Program-made: the position numbers and the translations under genes
The notes under the pieces: model-generated
Told to the model about the DNA's origin: nothing
Databases searched by the model: none
What the model saw: only the letters and a program-made list of their open reading frames with translations
Virus record (IMG/VR): IMGVR_UViG_3300042516_005475
Location: 124,001 to 188,000 of that record
Source of the DNA: a virus
Strand: one strand, 5' to 3'
DNA: 64,000 bases
In this document: positions 39,537 through 47,736 of the stretch, piece after piece
Numbering within the stretch: the stretch's first letter is position 1
Layout of the letters: each line of letters starts with the position of its first letter

Positions 39537-39905
39537 TTATAGTTCTTTACTTTTTAAGTAAGACTCACCATAGGCCTCTAGCTCTCCAGTAATTTTTTGA
39601 AAGTCATTCTGAGACATTTTATGCCAGTTCTTAAGCATTTTAACCAACTCATCTGCTCTTTCTTTACATCCCTCTAATGGTTCATCATTATCGCGAGCCT
39701 TGGCGTGTTTAATAGCCTGAGTGTATGGAACTCTTTTAGCCTTGAAATGAGTTGCTGTTAAAAGAGAAAACCCACCCTTCTCTTTGGCGCTTTTAGCAAT
39801 TTTCTCTGCACCAGCTTTTCTTGTTTCTAAAAACTCAGGTAAGGTAGCAGGAGCCTCGCTTGTGGACTTCTCTAGTAATAGATTTATCTTATTGTCAAAA
39901 TTCAT
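39537..39905 (-). CDS. late protein beginning MNFDNK
   Basis: 122 aa from ATG 39905, 5 nt after ATAAATA; a start at 39932 is rejected. Helical, basic centre (HFKAKRVPYTQAIKHAKARD). Likely virion-associated by class; not recognised. Confidence 0.65.
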   Translation of the reverse strand: MNFDNKINLLLEKSTSEAPATLPEFLETRKAGAEKIAKSAKEKGGFSLLTATHFKAKRVPYTQAIKHAKARDNDEPLEGCKERADELVKMLKNWHKMSQNDFQKITGELEAYGESYLKSKEL

Positions 39906-39910
39906 ATAGT

Positions 39911-39917
39911 TATTTAT
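39911..39917 (-). promoter_or_regulatory. late promoter
   Basis: ATAAATA 5 nt before ATG 39905. Confidence 0.75.
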
Positions 39918-40132
39918 CCGCAATGGCCACACTTGCTATCTTCTATAGCGGTTACTTTCTTGTTATCTACTAATCCATATAATTCAGTATATAGATTGTT
40001 AACTAGCTTATCTATCTTTTTAATAGTTTTAGGTATATATGTATTATCCTCTTTAGCCATTAAGTTGTTTAACTGTTCTGTAAAGAAGAAGACCTTATCT
40101 TGAATATTATTATTTAACTCCTGCTTGTTCAT
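39914..40132 (-). CDS. small helical protein with terminal CGHCG
   Basis: 72 aa, coiled-coil-like (KTIKKIDKLVNNLYTEL), ending SKCGHCG. Downstream of the nuclease (23-nt overlap). Its 3' end contains the late promoter of the next gene. Confidence 0.5.
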   Translation of the reverse strand: MNKQELNNNIQDKVFFFTEQLNNLMAKEDNTYIPKTIKKIDKLVNNLYTELYGLVDNKKVTAIEDSKCGHCG

Positions 40133-40580
40133 ATGTAACCTTTACCTCCTTTCTATCAATTAAAATCTTACGATTCTTTTTGTGTTCATCAGCAACATTA
40201 AGCTTATTTTCTCCAAGGTACTTTACTGCATAATTATTAGAGATAAGCTCTTCATTAAGTACTTTGCGAGTCTTAGGATTAACAATTTCACCTAAAAGTC
40301 TGCCAAACTTCTCTCTACCATTTCCGTCTACATCGTCTGAAAGATGAGTTCTAATTATGACTGTGTCTTCACAATCTTTAACGAATTTTTTGACGTAATC
40401 TTTACTAGCTAAACCGAAGATTTTCTCAATTTTATCAGAGGTTCTGCTCTCAGGAGTATCTATCCCGAGCAATCTAACCTTCTGATTAGTTAATTTAATG
40501 TCGAAACCTAAATCGATATCAATGACAATTGTGTCACCGTCGACTACCTCTACTACCTTCGCATGATATTCAAATGGCAT
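40110..40580 (-). CDS. staphylococcal nuclease-like endonuclease
   Basis: 156 aa. VVDGDTIVIDIDLGF, VRLLGIDTPESR and VDGNGREKFGRLLGEI keep the catalytic Arg/Glu/Arg and Ca-binding Asp of SNase. No signal peptide, so it acts inside the cell, perhaps on host nucleic acid. A late-type ATAAATA lies 7 nt upstream. Confidence 0.85.
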   Translation of the reverse strand: MPFEYHAKVVEVVDGDTIVIDIDLGFDIKLTNQKVRLLGIDTPESRTSDKIEKIFGLASKDYVKKFVKDCEDTVIIRTHLSDDVDGNGREKFGRLLGEIVNPKTRKVLNEELISNNYAVKYLGENKLNVADEHKKNRKILIDRKEVKVTYEQAGVK

Positions 40581-40599
40581 ACTTTTTTATTTATTCCTG

Positions 40600-40628
40600 T
40601 TGCATTTAGTTTATTTAGAGAATATCAT
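40600..40628 (+). promoter_or_regulatory. leaderless sigma70-like promoter
   Basis: TTGCAT-N17-TATCAT, 6 nt before ATG 40635. Confidence 0.6.
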
Positions 40629-40634
40629 ATTCAT

Positions 40635-40835
40635 ATGAACGTTCACGTTAGCGAAGAAATTCGCAAGAAATACCCTAATATGGAGTTCAGAGGCAAACCT
40701 AGAGAGAGGAATGGTCGCCTCGTTATTGAGGCTCGTATGGATGCTCAAGATCAAACTTTCTGGTATAGCTTCGATGAAGACTTTTTCTGGCAATCTACTT
40801 GTGAGATGCCAGAGTACAAACTACCTAAACTATAA
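40635..40835 (+). CDS. small acidic/basic mixed protein
   Basis: 66 aa from ATG 40635 (MNVHVSEEIRKKYPNMEFRG), beta-rich with Trp-aromatic end. Predicted leaderless. Unknown. Confidence 0.6.
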   Translation: MNVHVSEEIRKKYPNMEFRGKPRERNGRLVIEARMDAQDQTFWYSFDEDFFWQSTCEMPEYKLPKL

Positions 40836-40841
40836 TTTCTT

Positions 40842-40917
40842 GGGTCATTAACTCAAAGGTTAGAGTAAGGGCCTCATAAGCCCCTAGTTGTAGGTTCGAA
40901 TCCTACATGGCCCACCA
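40842..40917 (+). tRNA. tRNA-Met(CAU), elongator-like (or Ile-CAU)
   Basis: Acceptor GGGTCAT/ATGGCCC, anticodon loop CTCATAA (CAU), fully base-paired 1:72, CCA encoded. Lysidine modification to Ile cannot be excluded, but tRNA-Ile(UAU) already covers AUA. Confidence 0.85.
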
Positions 40918-40923
40918 TTTCTC

Positions 40924-41121
40924 ATGATACAAAACAAATTGTTTCTCACCCTTGCTAGGACTATCGACCATCGTGTTGGTTACACAGATGAGTGCAAGCC
41001 TGATGTGCCTGTACTCCCTGTAAACTATGCTCTTGCAAGTTTCATTTTTCGATTTATAATCGTCTTTGTGAATTTTGTTACTTGTGGGTTCATTATTACA
41101 AACATTATTCATCACTGGTAA
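40924..41121 (+). CDS. small membrane protein
   Basis: 65 aa; one long hydrophobic segment (FIFRFIIVFVNFVTCGFIIT) at residues ~40-60. Coupled to the next gene (TAATG). Confidence 0.5.
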   Translation: MIQNKLFLTLARTIDHRVGYTDECKPDVPVLPVNYALASFIFRFIIVFVNFVTCGFIITNIIHHW

Positions 41122-41375
41122 TGAAAATTAATCTCGAACAAGCAGGTTCGATTAAAGATCTCTATTTCCACGCTAAGATTAACGGGAATTTCATTGGAAA
41201 TATCTATAGAGAGGTAGACGGTTTTTATTACTTTGAACCTCTCCCTGATAAAGGAGGTTGCTATAGCGAGGAGCTTCTTGGAGCCTTGTTATTTGAGTTA
41301 CAGCAACTAAATGCTCCTTGGAAAGAAAATATTCGACAGTACTTTGAGAATGAATCAAACAAGCAACAAGATTGA
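41121..41375 (+). CDS. small protein, unknown
   Basis: 84 aa (MKINLEQAGSIKDLYFHAKI), beta-rich then helical. Overlaps the next start by 26 nt. Unknown. Confidence 0.5.
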   Translation: MKINLEQAGSIKDLYFHAKINGNFIGNIYREVDGFYYFEPLPDKGGCYSEELLGALLFELQQLNAPWKENIRQYFENESNKQQD

Positions 41376-41874
41376 CGATAGATATTTCAGAGTTAACGAA
41401 TGTGTGTTTCCTTATTTTAAGAACCCATTCAATAATGCTAGTAAAAATGAGAGAACTGTAGAAGTACCTCTAGGAGAGTTCTTTATTAACAACTTTGGTT
41501 ATGGTATTACTGAAATTAATGTTGTAATGGCTACTTACGGATTTAACTGTGGGGAGTGCTTAACAACTCAAGATGCACTAGTACAGGATATGAGTAATAA
41601 GAACATTCTTTCCATTGGCAATACTAACTCTGATCTAGTTAAAAAGATTGTATCGCAGGCTAACAATTATTTGATTACATGGGCTATAGGTTTTAGTAGC
41701 GAATTAGATAATTTTGCTAAAGAAAGCTCTATTCAAAAATTTACAATGAAGAGAATTTCTGAAAATAATAAATGGATCAAAGAAAGTGAGATTAACTTTC
41801 AGCACAAATATAATGAACCATACGAATATGGTAATGGTATTTGCTGTGTAACTAACTTAGAGGTATTGCTATGA
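41350..41874 (+). CDS. unknown protein with Cys motif
   Basis: 174 aa from ATG 41350. INVVMATYGFNCGECLTTQD and GNGICCVTNLEVLL frame a helical centre. C-G-E-C could bind metal. It is followed by the FkbM gene with a 4-nt overlap. Confidence 0.5.
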   Translation: MNQTSNKIDDRYFRVNECVFPYFKNPFNNASKNERTVEVPLGEFFINNFGYGITEINVVMATYGFNCGECLTTQDALVQDMSNKNILSIGNTNSDLVKKIVSQANNYLITWAIGFSSELDNFAKESSIQKFTMKRISENNKWIKESEINFQHKYNEPYEYGNGICCVTNLEVLL

Positions 41875-42479
41875 ATCTTGAGTTAGTTAAAAAGTATTTC
41901 TCTCCTAGCTCAATACTTGATATTGGAGCCCATGTAGGGGAATTCTATACATTGGCTAAGAGTGTTTTTCCAGATGCTGAAATTATATCTGTTGAAGCAG
42001 AACCCTCATGTTCAACAGAACTATTGAATGTTAACCCAAACTCTATTATTGCTCTCTTAGCAAAAGACAATGCAATTTACAATTGGTATAAAACTACTGA
42101 GAATAGTATTTGTACGGGTAACTCTATATATAGAGAAATTTCTGACCATTTCTCTAATGAAAAGCTCATCATCGAGGAAAGAATTGGTGTTAAACTAAGC
42201 GATTTATTTAAGCACAATCAATTTGATCTAATTAAACTAGATACTCAAGGCTCTGAGTTAGATATTATACAGGGTGGTATGGATATATGTAAAGCAGCCA
42301 AAGGCATTATTATTGAAACCTCTATCAACAAATACAATGATGGAGCTCCTTTATACGTGCAAGTAGTAGTGTTTATGAATAGTATAGGTTTTGAGCAGCG
42401 AGAAGAAATCGACATTTTCCACTATGGAAATGTTTATCAAAAAGACATTCTTTTCATTAAGAAAGGCTTGAATTCGTAA
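41871..42479 (+). CDS. FkbM-family methyltransferase
   Basis: 202 aa. SILDIGAHVGEF (SAM loop), ISVEAEPSC (acidic loop) and FDLIKLDTQGSELDIIQGG, the FkbM signature. Paralogue of 58009-58626. Probably methylates a glycan hydroxyl. Confidence 0.8.
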   Translation: MNLELVKKYFSPSSILDIGAHVGEFYTLAKSVFPDAEIISVEAEPSCSTELLNVNPNSIIALLAKDNAIYNWYKTTENSICTGNSIYREISDHFSNEKLIIEERIGVKLSDLFKHNQFDLIKLDTQGSELDIIQGGMDICKAAKGIIIETSINKYNDGAPLYVQVVVFMNSIGFEQREEIDIFHYGNVYQKDILFIKKGLNS

Positions 42480-42495
42480 AAAAATCAGTTAAAAT
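42468..42495 (+). promoter_or_regulatory. leaderless sigma70-like promoter
   Basis: TTGAAT-N16-TAAAAT, 7 nt before the thyX ATG. Confidence 0.6.
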
Positions 42496-42502
42496 AAGTG
42501 TA

Positions 42503-43177
42503 ATGAAAAACAAAGTCGAGTTGCTTGGATTTTACGGAAATGACCAGGTGCATGCCTGTTCTGCCTGGACATCAACTAGTCGAAACTTATCAGATGAAAA
42601 AATTGAAAGAATTCCTAAATTGCTCAAGATGCTTGCTGACGCAGGTCACCATACTCCTTTTGAAAAGTCTACTCTACACTTTTTGGTGGATACTGATATT
42701 GCTAGTCACATTCATCTCCTTAAGCATCGTATCGGTGTATCTATTAATGGAGAGTCTGCTCGGTACAAGGAAATAAAGGAAGACAAGTATCTTATTCCAG
42801 AAGATTGGAAAGATATTGAATCTAATTTTGTAGATGGAGATAGTAATAAGTTAGGTGTTCAAAATGATAAATGGGCAAAAATTCTTGAACATTATACTGA
42901 ACTTGGCAATACTCTTTATCATCAATGCGTTAAAGACCTTGAGCCAACTTTAGGGCGCAAGCGAGCTAAGGAATCTGCTCGATTCTTCAAAACTTACAAC
43001 TCTCAGATTCAGGCTGATATTTCCTTTAATTGGCGAAGCTTTTATCACTTCCTTCAGCTTCGCAACAAGCCTGATGCACAGCTAGAGATTCGAGAAATTG
43101 CTGCAGAGATGTTGAATCAAGTTAAGAACATTGACGGCAATCCGTTCGAACATACCATTGCTGCATTTGAACTGTAA
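42503..43177 (+). CDS. thyX: flavin-dependent thymidylate synthase
   Basis: 224 aa. LLKHRIGVSINGESARYKE matches the ThyX signature R-H-R-X2-S-X-N-X-X-S-X-R with Lys in place of the first Arg. AGHHTPFEKSTLHF and ARFFKTYNSQIQADISFNWR are further family blocks. Converts dUMP to dTMP with FAD and methylene-THF. Confidence 0.9.
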   Translation: MKNKVELLGFYGNDQVHACSAWTSTSRNLSDEKIERIPKLLKMLADAGHHTPFEKSTLHFLVDTDIASHIHLLKHRIGVSINGESARYKEIKEDKYLIPEDWKDIESNFVDGDSNKLGVQNDKWAKILEHYTELGNTLYHQCVKDLEPTLGRKRAKESARFFKTYNSQIQADISFNWRSFYHFLQLRNKPDAQLEIREIAAEMLNQVKNIDGNPFEHTIAAFEL

Positions 43178-43178
43178 T

Positions 43179-43712
43179 ATGAATAAACCAGAAGAAATTA
43201 TTGTTGAATTGCCTGAATTTTACCGAACTACTAAGCTCGGTGATAAACTGCTTGATATTATTCCATACGGGTGGCGTATGTATTACAAGTATCAAGACTT
43301 GCAGCATTGGATTATTAAGACTTATCAAAAGCTTCGCTATGGAGTTTCTGAAAGTGAGTGTTGGAATCTTAGCACAACAATCACCAGCTTTGTATTGCCT
43401 CGTCTCAAGCATTTTAAGAAGATGCAGAGATATGCTTATCCTCCTGATATAACTCCAGAGCAATGGGAAGAGATCATTGATGAGTTGATCTGGACATTTG
43501 AGTTCATGAATAACGAAGGAGAGGTTCTCAATCCTTTCCCAGATGTATGGAAGAATGAAGAAGAAGAGCTATGGGAATACTGCCAGAGGAAGAAAACTCC
43601 TGAAGAGAAAGAGGCTATTAATAAATGGTATGCTAAGCAACTTGAACTTAATGAGCGTAAGAGAAGGGGTCTCGAGTTATTTGCTAAGTACTATGATGCT
43701 CTTTGGGACTAA
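43179..43712 (+). CDS. unknown acidic protein
   Basis: 177 aa (MNKPEEIIVELPEFYRTTKL). Long helices, Trp/Tyr-rich (GWRMYYKYQDLQHWIIK), highly charged end. Follows thyX by 1 nt. This fold recurs among phage proteins of unknown role by impression only. Confidence 0.55.
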   Translation: MNKPEEIIVELPEFYRTTKLGDKLLDIIPYGWRMYYKYQDLQHWIIKTYQKLRYGVSESECWNLSTTITSFVLPRLKHFKKMQRYAYPPDITPEQWEEIIDELIWTFEFMNNEGEVLNPFPDVWKNEEEELWEYCQRKKTPEEKEAINKWYAKQLELNERKRRGLELFAKYYDALWD

Positions 43713-43715
43713 ATA
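43709..43715 (+). promoter_or_regulatory. late promoter (CTAAATA)
   Basis: 5 nt before ATG 43721. Confidence 0.6.
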
Positions 43716-43720
43716 ACTTT

Positions 43721-43930
43721 ATGAATCAAAACATTATTAGAGAGAACAATGATTTCTCAGTAGATTATAAGGATACCTGTGTAGCCTGTAATGGTCCTTC
43801 AGAGGAGAACAAGAGTACCAATGTTACTTTACGCAAATTTTATGTAGAAGGTTCTGGGCAATTGTGTAGGAAGTGTTATTTTAATGTTTTTCCAGAGAAA
43901 CCCTATTCAAATTATTCGAATCTTGGATAA
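43721..43930 (+). CDS. late small zinc-ribbon-like protein
   Basis: 69 aa from ATG 43721; CVACNGP and LCRKCYFN form two C-X2-C pairs. Late box CTAAATA lies 5 nt upstream. Confidence 0.65.
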   Translation: MNQNIIRENNDFSVDYKDTCVACNGPSEENKSTNVTLRKFYVEGSGQLCRKCYFNVFPEKPYSNYSNLG

Positions 43931-43933
43931 ATA
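43927..43933 (+). promoter_or_regulatory. late promoter
   Basis: ATAAATA 5 nt before GTG 43939; decides the GTG start. Confidence 0.75.
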
Positions 43934-43938
43934 CCTAT

Positions 43939-46035
43939 GTGAAGTTTCAAGATTATCTCATTGAGTCCTGGAAAGATTATAAAGTAAGTAACAGCCCCAA
44001 AGTACTTTTGTACGACTTTTACTTGCTTAGTTATCTTTCCTCTCTTATTTTAGATCCAGGTACCAGAAAAGATGTTGGTTTAACAGGTGTTGGTTATTCT
44101 GGTAAATTCTTTGGAAGAGAAGGTAAAGAGCTCGATGAAGATATTCAAAACGCACAGAGAAAGCTATTACCATTCTTAGGTAACAAGCTATCTCAGGCTT
44201 TATTTTTAGCCGTTTGCGCAGAGCTACGCCATGTATTAGATAGAAATCAACAATGGAGTGAGTTTAAGCATACAAAGAACAAAACATTTAGAAACTATAT
44301 AAGAAACTTAGAGTTCATGAATAATAAAGAACTCAAAGATTTCCAATCTAAAAGAAACATAGAAAATCCAAGATTACAGGTTCAAAGCCAAGGTTATAAA
44401 ACATCTTACCAGGCTGCAAAGAAGTCTATCAAAGAAACAGGTGGCAATGTAATTGACTTTGCCAGAATGGCTGCAGACGCCTTTGAAGATTTAAACTGGT
44501 CAGCATCATACGGAGGAGATAAGTGGGCTGAAATTGCTAAAGGTTATGTAGATTTGCGCCTGGCTCTCAACAATTATAATCCTGAGGCTCCCAGCCCTTC
44601 TTCTGAGTCAGCAGAAAGGTTAATTGCTGCTATTGATCATGCATTTGATTTAGAGCACAATACTGGTACAGTATTAAACAAAGTAAAGTACTTTGATGTT
44701 AAGGGATATGATTGGATTAAGACTGCCTTGGATGATAAGAGAGATGCTAACATGTATGACATAGCCAAGAAGGCTAGTAGCGACATGAGAAAGCTAGGTC
44801 AAGAAGTGTTAAAGGTGGCTGGTATGCAGGATAAGCAGATGAAAAAAGTACCTGCAGAGGCTGGTATTCCAACAAAGAAAATAAAGCTGGCTGGGTTTAC
44901 CTCGAAGAAATATGAAGGTGAACATATTAAAGATCTCAGCAGTCTTCCTATAGGTAGTCTCATAACAGATGATTATAGCGAGTATGTAGCTAAAGTTTTA
45001 AATATAAAAAATGCAGAGAAAAAGGTTACGGTTAAATTTATAGCTATAAAAAATAAAAATGATGAAAAATGGTTAGGAAAAACTCATAGATATAGTTTTA
45101 ACTATATTAAAGAAAAATTACACATAGTTAAAAAACAAGATGAGGCTAATCTCTTAAAAGATTACTTTGTAGATCCTAGTTATAAACCGGAAGTTACTAG
45201 CACTTCATCTGCCATAAAAATTGGTGACACAGTAAAAGTTAAGAATAATAACATGGAGGGTACTGTAGAATTAATTAATAATGAGGGAGATAATGAAGCA
45301 CCCTTAGTTCAAATTAAAGTAATTAAAGCTATTCACCCTGAGCTTGTAGGTATTAAAACCTGGTACCCAGCAGACCATCTTGAGAAGATATCTCCATCAA
45401 AGGTAGTTAAGCTACAAGGTTTTGGTAGTAAAAAGCCAGCAAAAAATGAGGCATTATTATTTTCAACAGAAATTGAAAGCCCATATATGTTAACTATAGG
45501 TTCAATTCTAATTAATATCCATAGTTCTGATCTATATATTGTTCAAATGGTTAATGGGCCTGGAAATTATATAAAGATAAAATTAGTTGCATCGAACGAC
45601 GCTTTGGAGTTTCCTAATTATACTGAACCTGAATTATACAATGGTGCTACAATTGCGAGAGATTTTAGATTAATAAAAAACAAAGATAAGGAAAGAGCCT
45701 TTGCTTCATATGAGTTTATAAAATTATCTTCTGCGAGTAGAGAAGCATCTAAGGCTGCCAAGGCAGATGAGCCAGCCCCTAGAGAAAGAGATGAAAATTT
45801 AAAAGTTGGTTTTTACTTTGTAATTAATAATGAAACAAACATTGTTCAAATAACAGCTCTTCCAAGAGGTTATGTTGAATATAAAATAGTAGCAGCTACT
45901 AAAAAATATAAAGAGTTGGAAGGTGTTTCTAGCGGTATGCCTAAAGATATGTTCATAGATTCAATTGACTTTGCTATTAATCCTAAATCAACTGAATTTA
46001 ATTACTATATTAGACAATTCAAAAATAAACGTTGA
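43939..46035 (+). CDS. large late protein, paralogue of 50814-54314
   Basis: 698 aa, GTG start 5 nt after ATAAATA. The first ~300 residues share blocks with 50814-54314: LLYDFYLLSYLSSL, CAELRHVLDR, YQAAKKSIKET, LNWSASYGGDKWA, DHAFDLEHNTGTVLNKV. The rest are beta-rich repeats separated by Lys/Pro linkers. No enzyme motif identified. Probably a virion or ejected protein. GTG start is selected by the promoter spacing. Confidence 0.7.
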   Translation: MKFQDYLIESWKDYKVSNSPKVLLYDFYLLSYLSSLILDPGTRKDVGLTGVGYSGKFFGREGKELDEDIQNAQRKLLPFLGNKLSQALFLAVCAELRHVLDRNQQWSEFKHTKNKTFRNYIRNLEFMNNKELKDFQSKRNIENPRLQVQSQGYKTSYQAAKKSIKETGGNVIDFARMAADAFEDLNWSASYGGDKWAEIAKGYVDLRLALNNYNPEAPSPSSESAERLIAAIDHAFDLEHNTGTVLNKVKYFDVKGYDWIKTALDDKRDANMYDIAKKASSDMRKLGQEVLKVAGMQDKQMKKVPAEAGIPTKKIKLAGFTSKKYEGEHIKDLSSLPIGSLITDDYSEYVAKVLNIKNAEKKVTVKFIAIKNKNDEKWLGKTHRYSFNYIKEKLHIVKKQDEANLLKDYFVDPSYKPEVTSTSSAIKIGDTVKVKNNNMEGTVELINNEGDNEAPLVQIKVIKAIHPELVGIKTWYPADHLEKISPSKVVKLQGFGSKKPAKNEALLFSTEIESPYMLTIGSILINIHSSDLYIVQMVNGPGNYIKIKLVASNDALEFPNYTEPELYNGATIARDFRLIKNKDKERAFASYEFIKLSSASREASKAAKADEPAPRERDENLKVGFYFVINNETNIVQITALPRGYVEYKIVAATKKYKELEGVSSGMPKDMFIDSIDFAINPKSTEFNYYIRQFKNKR

Positions 46036-46059
46036 TTCTGCATAGAACCCCGTTATAAT
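46032..46059 (+). promoter_or_regulatory. leaderless sigma70-like promoter
   Basis: TTGATT-N16-TATAAT, 6 nt before ATG 46066. Confidence 0.75.
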
Positions 46060-46065
46060 ACAGAA

Positions 46066-46458
46066 ATGAGCTATTATCTCTTTTTGGACGATGAACGCTT
46101 CCCTCAAGATGTCACTTGGGTGAAGCTCCCACCCCACAACTGGACCATTGTTCGCAACTATGCTGACTTTGTGCGAACCATTGAGAACAAAGGTTTGCCT
46201 GTGGAAATTGCCTTTGATCATGACTTGGGACACGAGCATTATCAGGCCTATCATGCCGCTGCTAAGCCTGGACATGGAGTCATTGATTACAGCAGCTTCA
46301 AGGAGAAGACTGGTCTCGACTGCGCCAAGTGGCTCATTGAACATTGTAACGAGAAGAATTTGCCGTTCCCCAAGTATTATGTTCACTCCATGAACCCCAT
46401 TGGCAAGCAGAATATCATCAACGCTGTCAATTCCTTCAAAAGATATTTGCAAAAGTAG
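46066..46458 (+). CDS. cyclic-phosphate-processing receiver-like protein (cREC)
   Basis: 130 aa. YYLFLDDERFPQD, IAFDHDLGHEH and TGLDCAKWLIEHC reproduce the pattern of the receiver-derived domain linked in other genomes to cyclic-phosphate RNA end processing. DDER and DHDLG are the acidic pocket. It precedes an RNA-only locus and lies near RNA ligase 49777-50793, fitting RNA repair. Function is inference from family and context. Confidence 0.65.
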   Translation: MSYYLFLDDERFPQDVTWVKLPPHNWTIVRNYADFVRTIENKGLPVEIAFDHDLGHEHYQAYHAAAKPGHGVIDYSSFKEKTGLDCAKWLIEHCNEKNLPFPKYYVHSMNPIGKQNIINAVNSFKRYLQK

Positions 46459-46487
46459 TGGCGTTCCTTCAAAAAAGCAGCCATAAT
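46459..46487 (+). promoter_or_regulatory. early-type promoter of the RNA-only locus
   Basis: TGGCGT-N17-CATAAT with TTCCTT at the start of the spacer; start site predicted near 46494, ahead of the tRNA-Lys. Confidence 0.55.
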
Positions 46488-46601
46488 GATTGTAGAAAAT
46501 TTAGAACGGTAGTAACGTTCAACAGGTGCTGACAATACGTAGAAAAAGATAGTGTTGGCTAAGTGCGAGTTGTAGTGCCTCCAGCCTGTGTTCTTTTCAA
46601 T

Positions 46602-46920
46602 GCGATCGTAGCTCAACGGTAGAGCATCGGCCTTTAATAGGAGCGCTTATAGAGTGATCTATAAGATGAACCGAGCCATATGCGGGGACCTCCTTAGAGC
46701 CTTGAGTACCGTAAGGTAAAAATCTCAAGGATTGGACAATCCGCAGGAAACCAGTAGATTAGTACGCTGTTGGTCATAAATTGGGATCCTCAGAGACTTT
46801 ACGCTTGGCATCTCTAAAAGAGATGATGATAAAGTCCAGACTACAACGGAAACGGCTAGTGAAAACTAGAGTAGTAAGTTAAGCCGGGTGTTGTGGATTC
46901 GAATTCCACCGGTCGCACCA
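46602..46920 (+). tRNA. tRNA-Lys(UUU) with group I intron
   Basis: Exons 46602-46634 and 46879-46920. Acceptor GCGATCG/CGGTCGC, D-arm GCTC/GAGC, anticodon stem TCGGC/GCCGG, joined loop CTTTTAA (UUU), T-loop TTCGAAT, CCA encoded. The intron splits the loop between positions 34 and 35, the same place as in cyanobacterial tRNA-Leu. Confidence 0.85.
46635..46878 (+). ncRNA. group I intron (IC3-like, no ORF)
   Basis: 244 nt. The 5' exon ends in U and the intron ends in G. GGAGCG near the 5' end can act as guide, giving a U-G pair at the splice site. Core elements in order: GGACAATCCGCAGG (P/Q), CTCAGAGACTTTACG (R), ATAAAGTCCAGACTA (S), and a CTAGT-GAAA-ACTAG P9 hairpin. This follows the small bacterial tRNA introns. 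Self-splicing is predicted. Confidence 0.85.
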
Positions 46921-47019
46921 TATTTGCCAACAGGGCTCAGCTTGATGCTTTGGACAGATAACAAAGTCTGATAGAGAGGCTAGTGCAGAAAATCCTGTAT
47001 AAACTGCACATTAATTTTT

Positions 47020-47094
47020 CGGCAAGAGTCCTGATCAGACATGGTAAAGTGCCTGCAGAGGGCACGAGGCAGGTTCAAGTCCTCCATCTTGCCG
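47020..47094 (+). ncRNA. tRNA-like RNA with 8-bp acceptor
   Basis: 75 nt: CGGCAAGA/TCTTGCCG, anticodon-like GTGCC-TGCAGAG-GGCAC and a T-loop TTCAAGT, but D-arm and T-stem do not fit and no CCA is encoded. Position 33 is G, not U. Read as tRNA-Leu it would carry CAG; more likely a mimic or decayed gene. Confidence 0.4.
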
Positions 47095-47117
47095 TTCAAT
47101 TTAGTTCTTTTACATTT

Positions 47118-47209
47118 GAGTTGGAGCTGTATCCGCAAGGACAGCATGGTGTTAGTGAAAGCATTGGAAATGCAGTCTTTCACCGGACTACGACGGTTCC
47201 ATCCAACTC
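47118..47209 (+). ncRNA. tRNA-like RNA, expanded
   Basis: 92 nt: acceptor GAGTTGG/CCAACTC perfect, D-arm CTGT/ACAG with GG in the loop, then a long arm GTGAAAG/CTTTCAC capped by CATT/AATG. No normal T-loop or anticodon. Confidence 0.4.
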
Positions 47210-47216
47210 TTTAAAT

Positions 47217-47357
47217 TTATCTGTAGCTCAGCGGTAAGAGCAGAGTTCCTAACTATGGGTAAAGCCCTTAAAAATCTTATGTTAGGTCGTAAAATTGCCT
47301 TGTACTGATATTTTACAAGTTGTAAAAGTAGCCGTTGGTTCGATTCCAACCAGATGA
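47217..47357 (+). ncRNA. tRNA-like RNA with ~75-nt insertion (Arg-CCU?)
   Basis: 141 nt: acceptor TTATCTG/CAGATGA, D-arm GCTC/GAGC, possible loop TTCCTAA (CCU) and a normal T-arm GTTGG-TTCGATT-CCAAC. Between the anticodon and T arms is an extra ~75 nt holding CCTAAC/GTTAGG and CTTGTA/TACAAG stems. Too short for a group I intron. Confidence 0.5.
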
Positions 47358-47358
47358 A

Positions 47359-47613
47359 CAATTACGCCCGGAGAATACCCGATAAATAGGACACTTAATT
47401 TGGTTCCCCATCAGAGGATTAAAACGCCAATTAAAAGACCGGCGACAATTTTATGCCAGGAGAGCGCGAGTAATACGCCTTCAGCTAGATGTAGTAATTA
47501 GCGTCTAGCAACGAGAAGAACAAAGGAAACCGAAGTAATTACCGGCTAACCTTTTATAGGTGGATAAAGAACCACCCCTGACACCAATTTAACAAGACAG
47601 ATAGACGTGTAAG
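47359..47613 (+). ncRNA. unassigned structured RNA region
   Basis: 255 nt with no ORF. Hairpins GCTAGA/TCTAGC (47484-47509) and GGTGG/CCACC (47559-47576), plus CGCC/GGCG pairings. Short strings resemble conserved 16S rRNA pieces (see findings) but order and context differ. Confidence 0.3.
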
Positions 47614-47668
47614 TAAGCTTTGGAAGCCACCCATAAGTGGGTGACTGGGTTCGATTCCCAGGAGCTTA
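47614..47668 (+). ncRNA. minimal tRNA-like RNA lacking a D-arm
   Basis: 55 nt: acceptor TAAGCTT/GAGCTTA, one arm CACCC/GGGTG and a perfect T-arm CTGGG-TTCGATT-CCCAG. The D-arm is missing, as in some mitochondrial tRNAs. No CCA encoded. Confidence 0.45.
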
Positions 47669-47736
47669 TTAGGGAACAAACTGCCATCTCGACGAGAGAG
47701 CGTAGGTGAAATCCTGAAACTTGTTTCAAATTTTAT

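Noticed and set aside
45988-46452. 154-aa minus-strand ORF
   Set aside because: Shadow of the cREC-like gene 46066-46458, whose motifs and promoter are clear.
47359-47613. RNase P RNA or second group I intron
   Set aside because: The GAGGAAAGTCCGGGC-type RNase P core and the group I R/S elements are missing.
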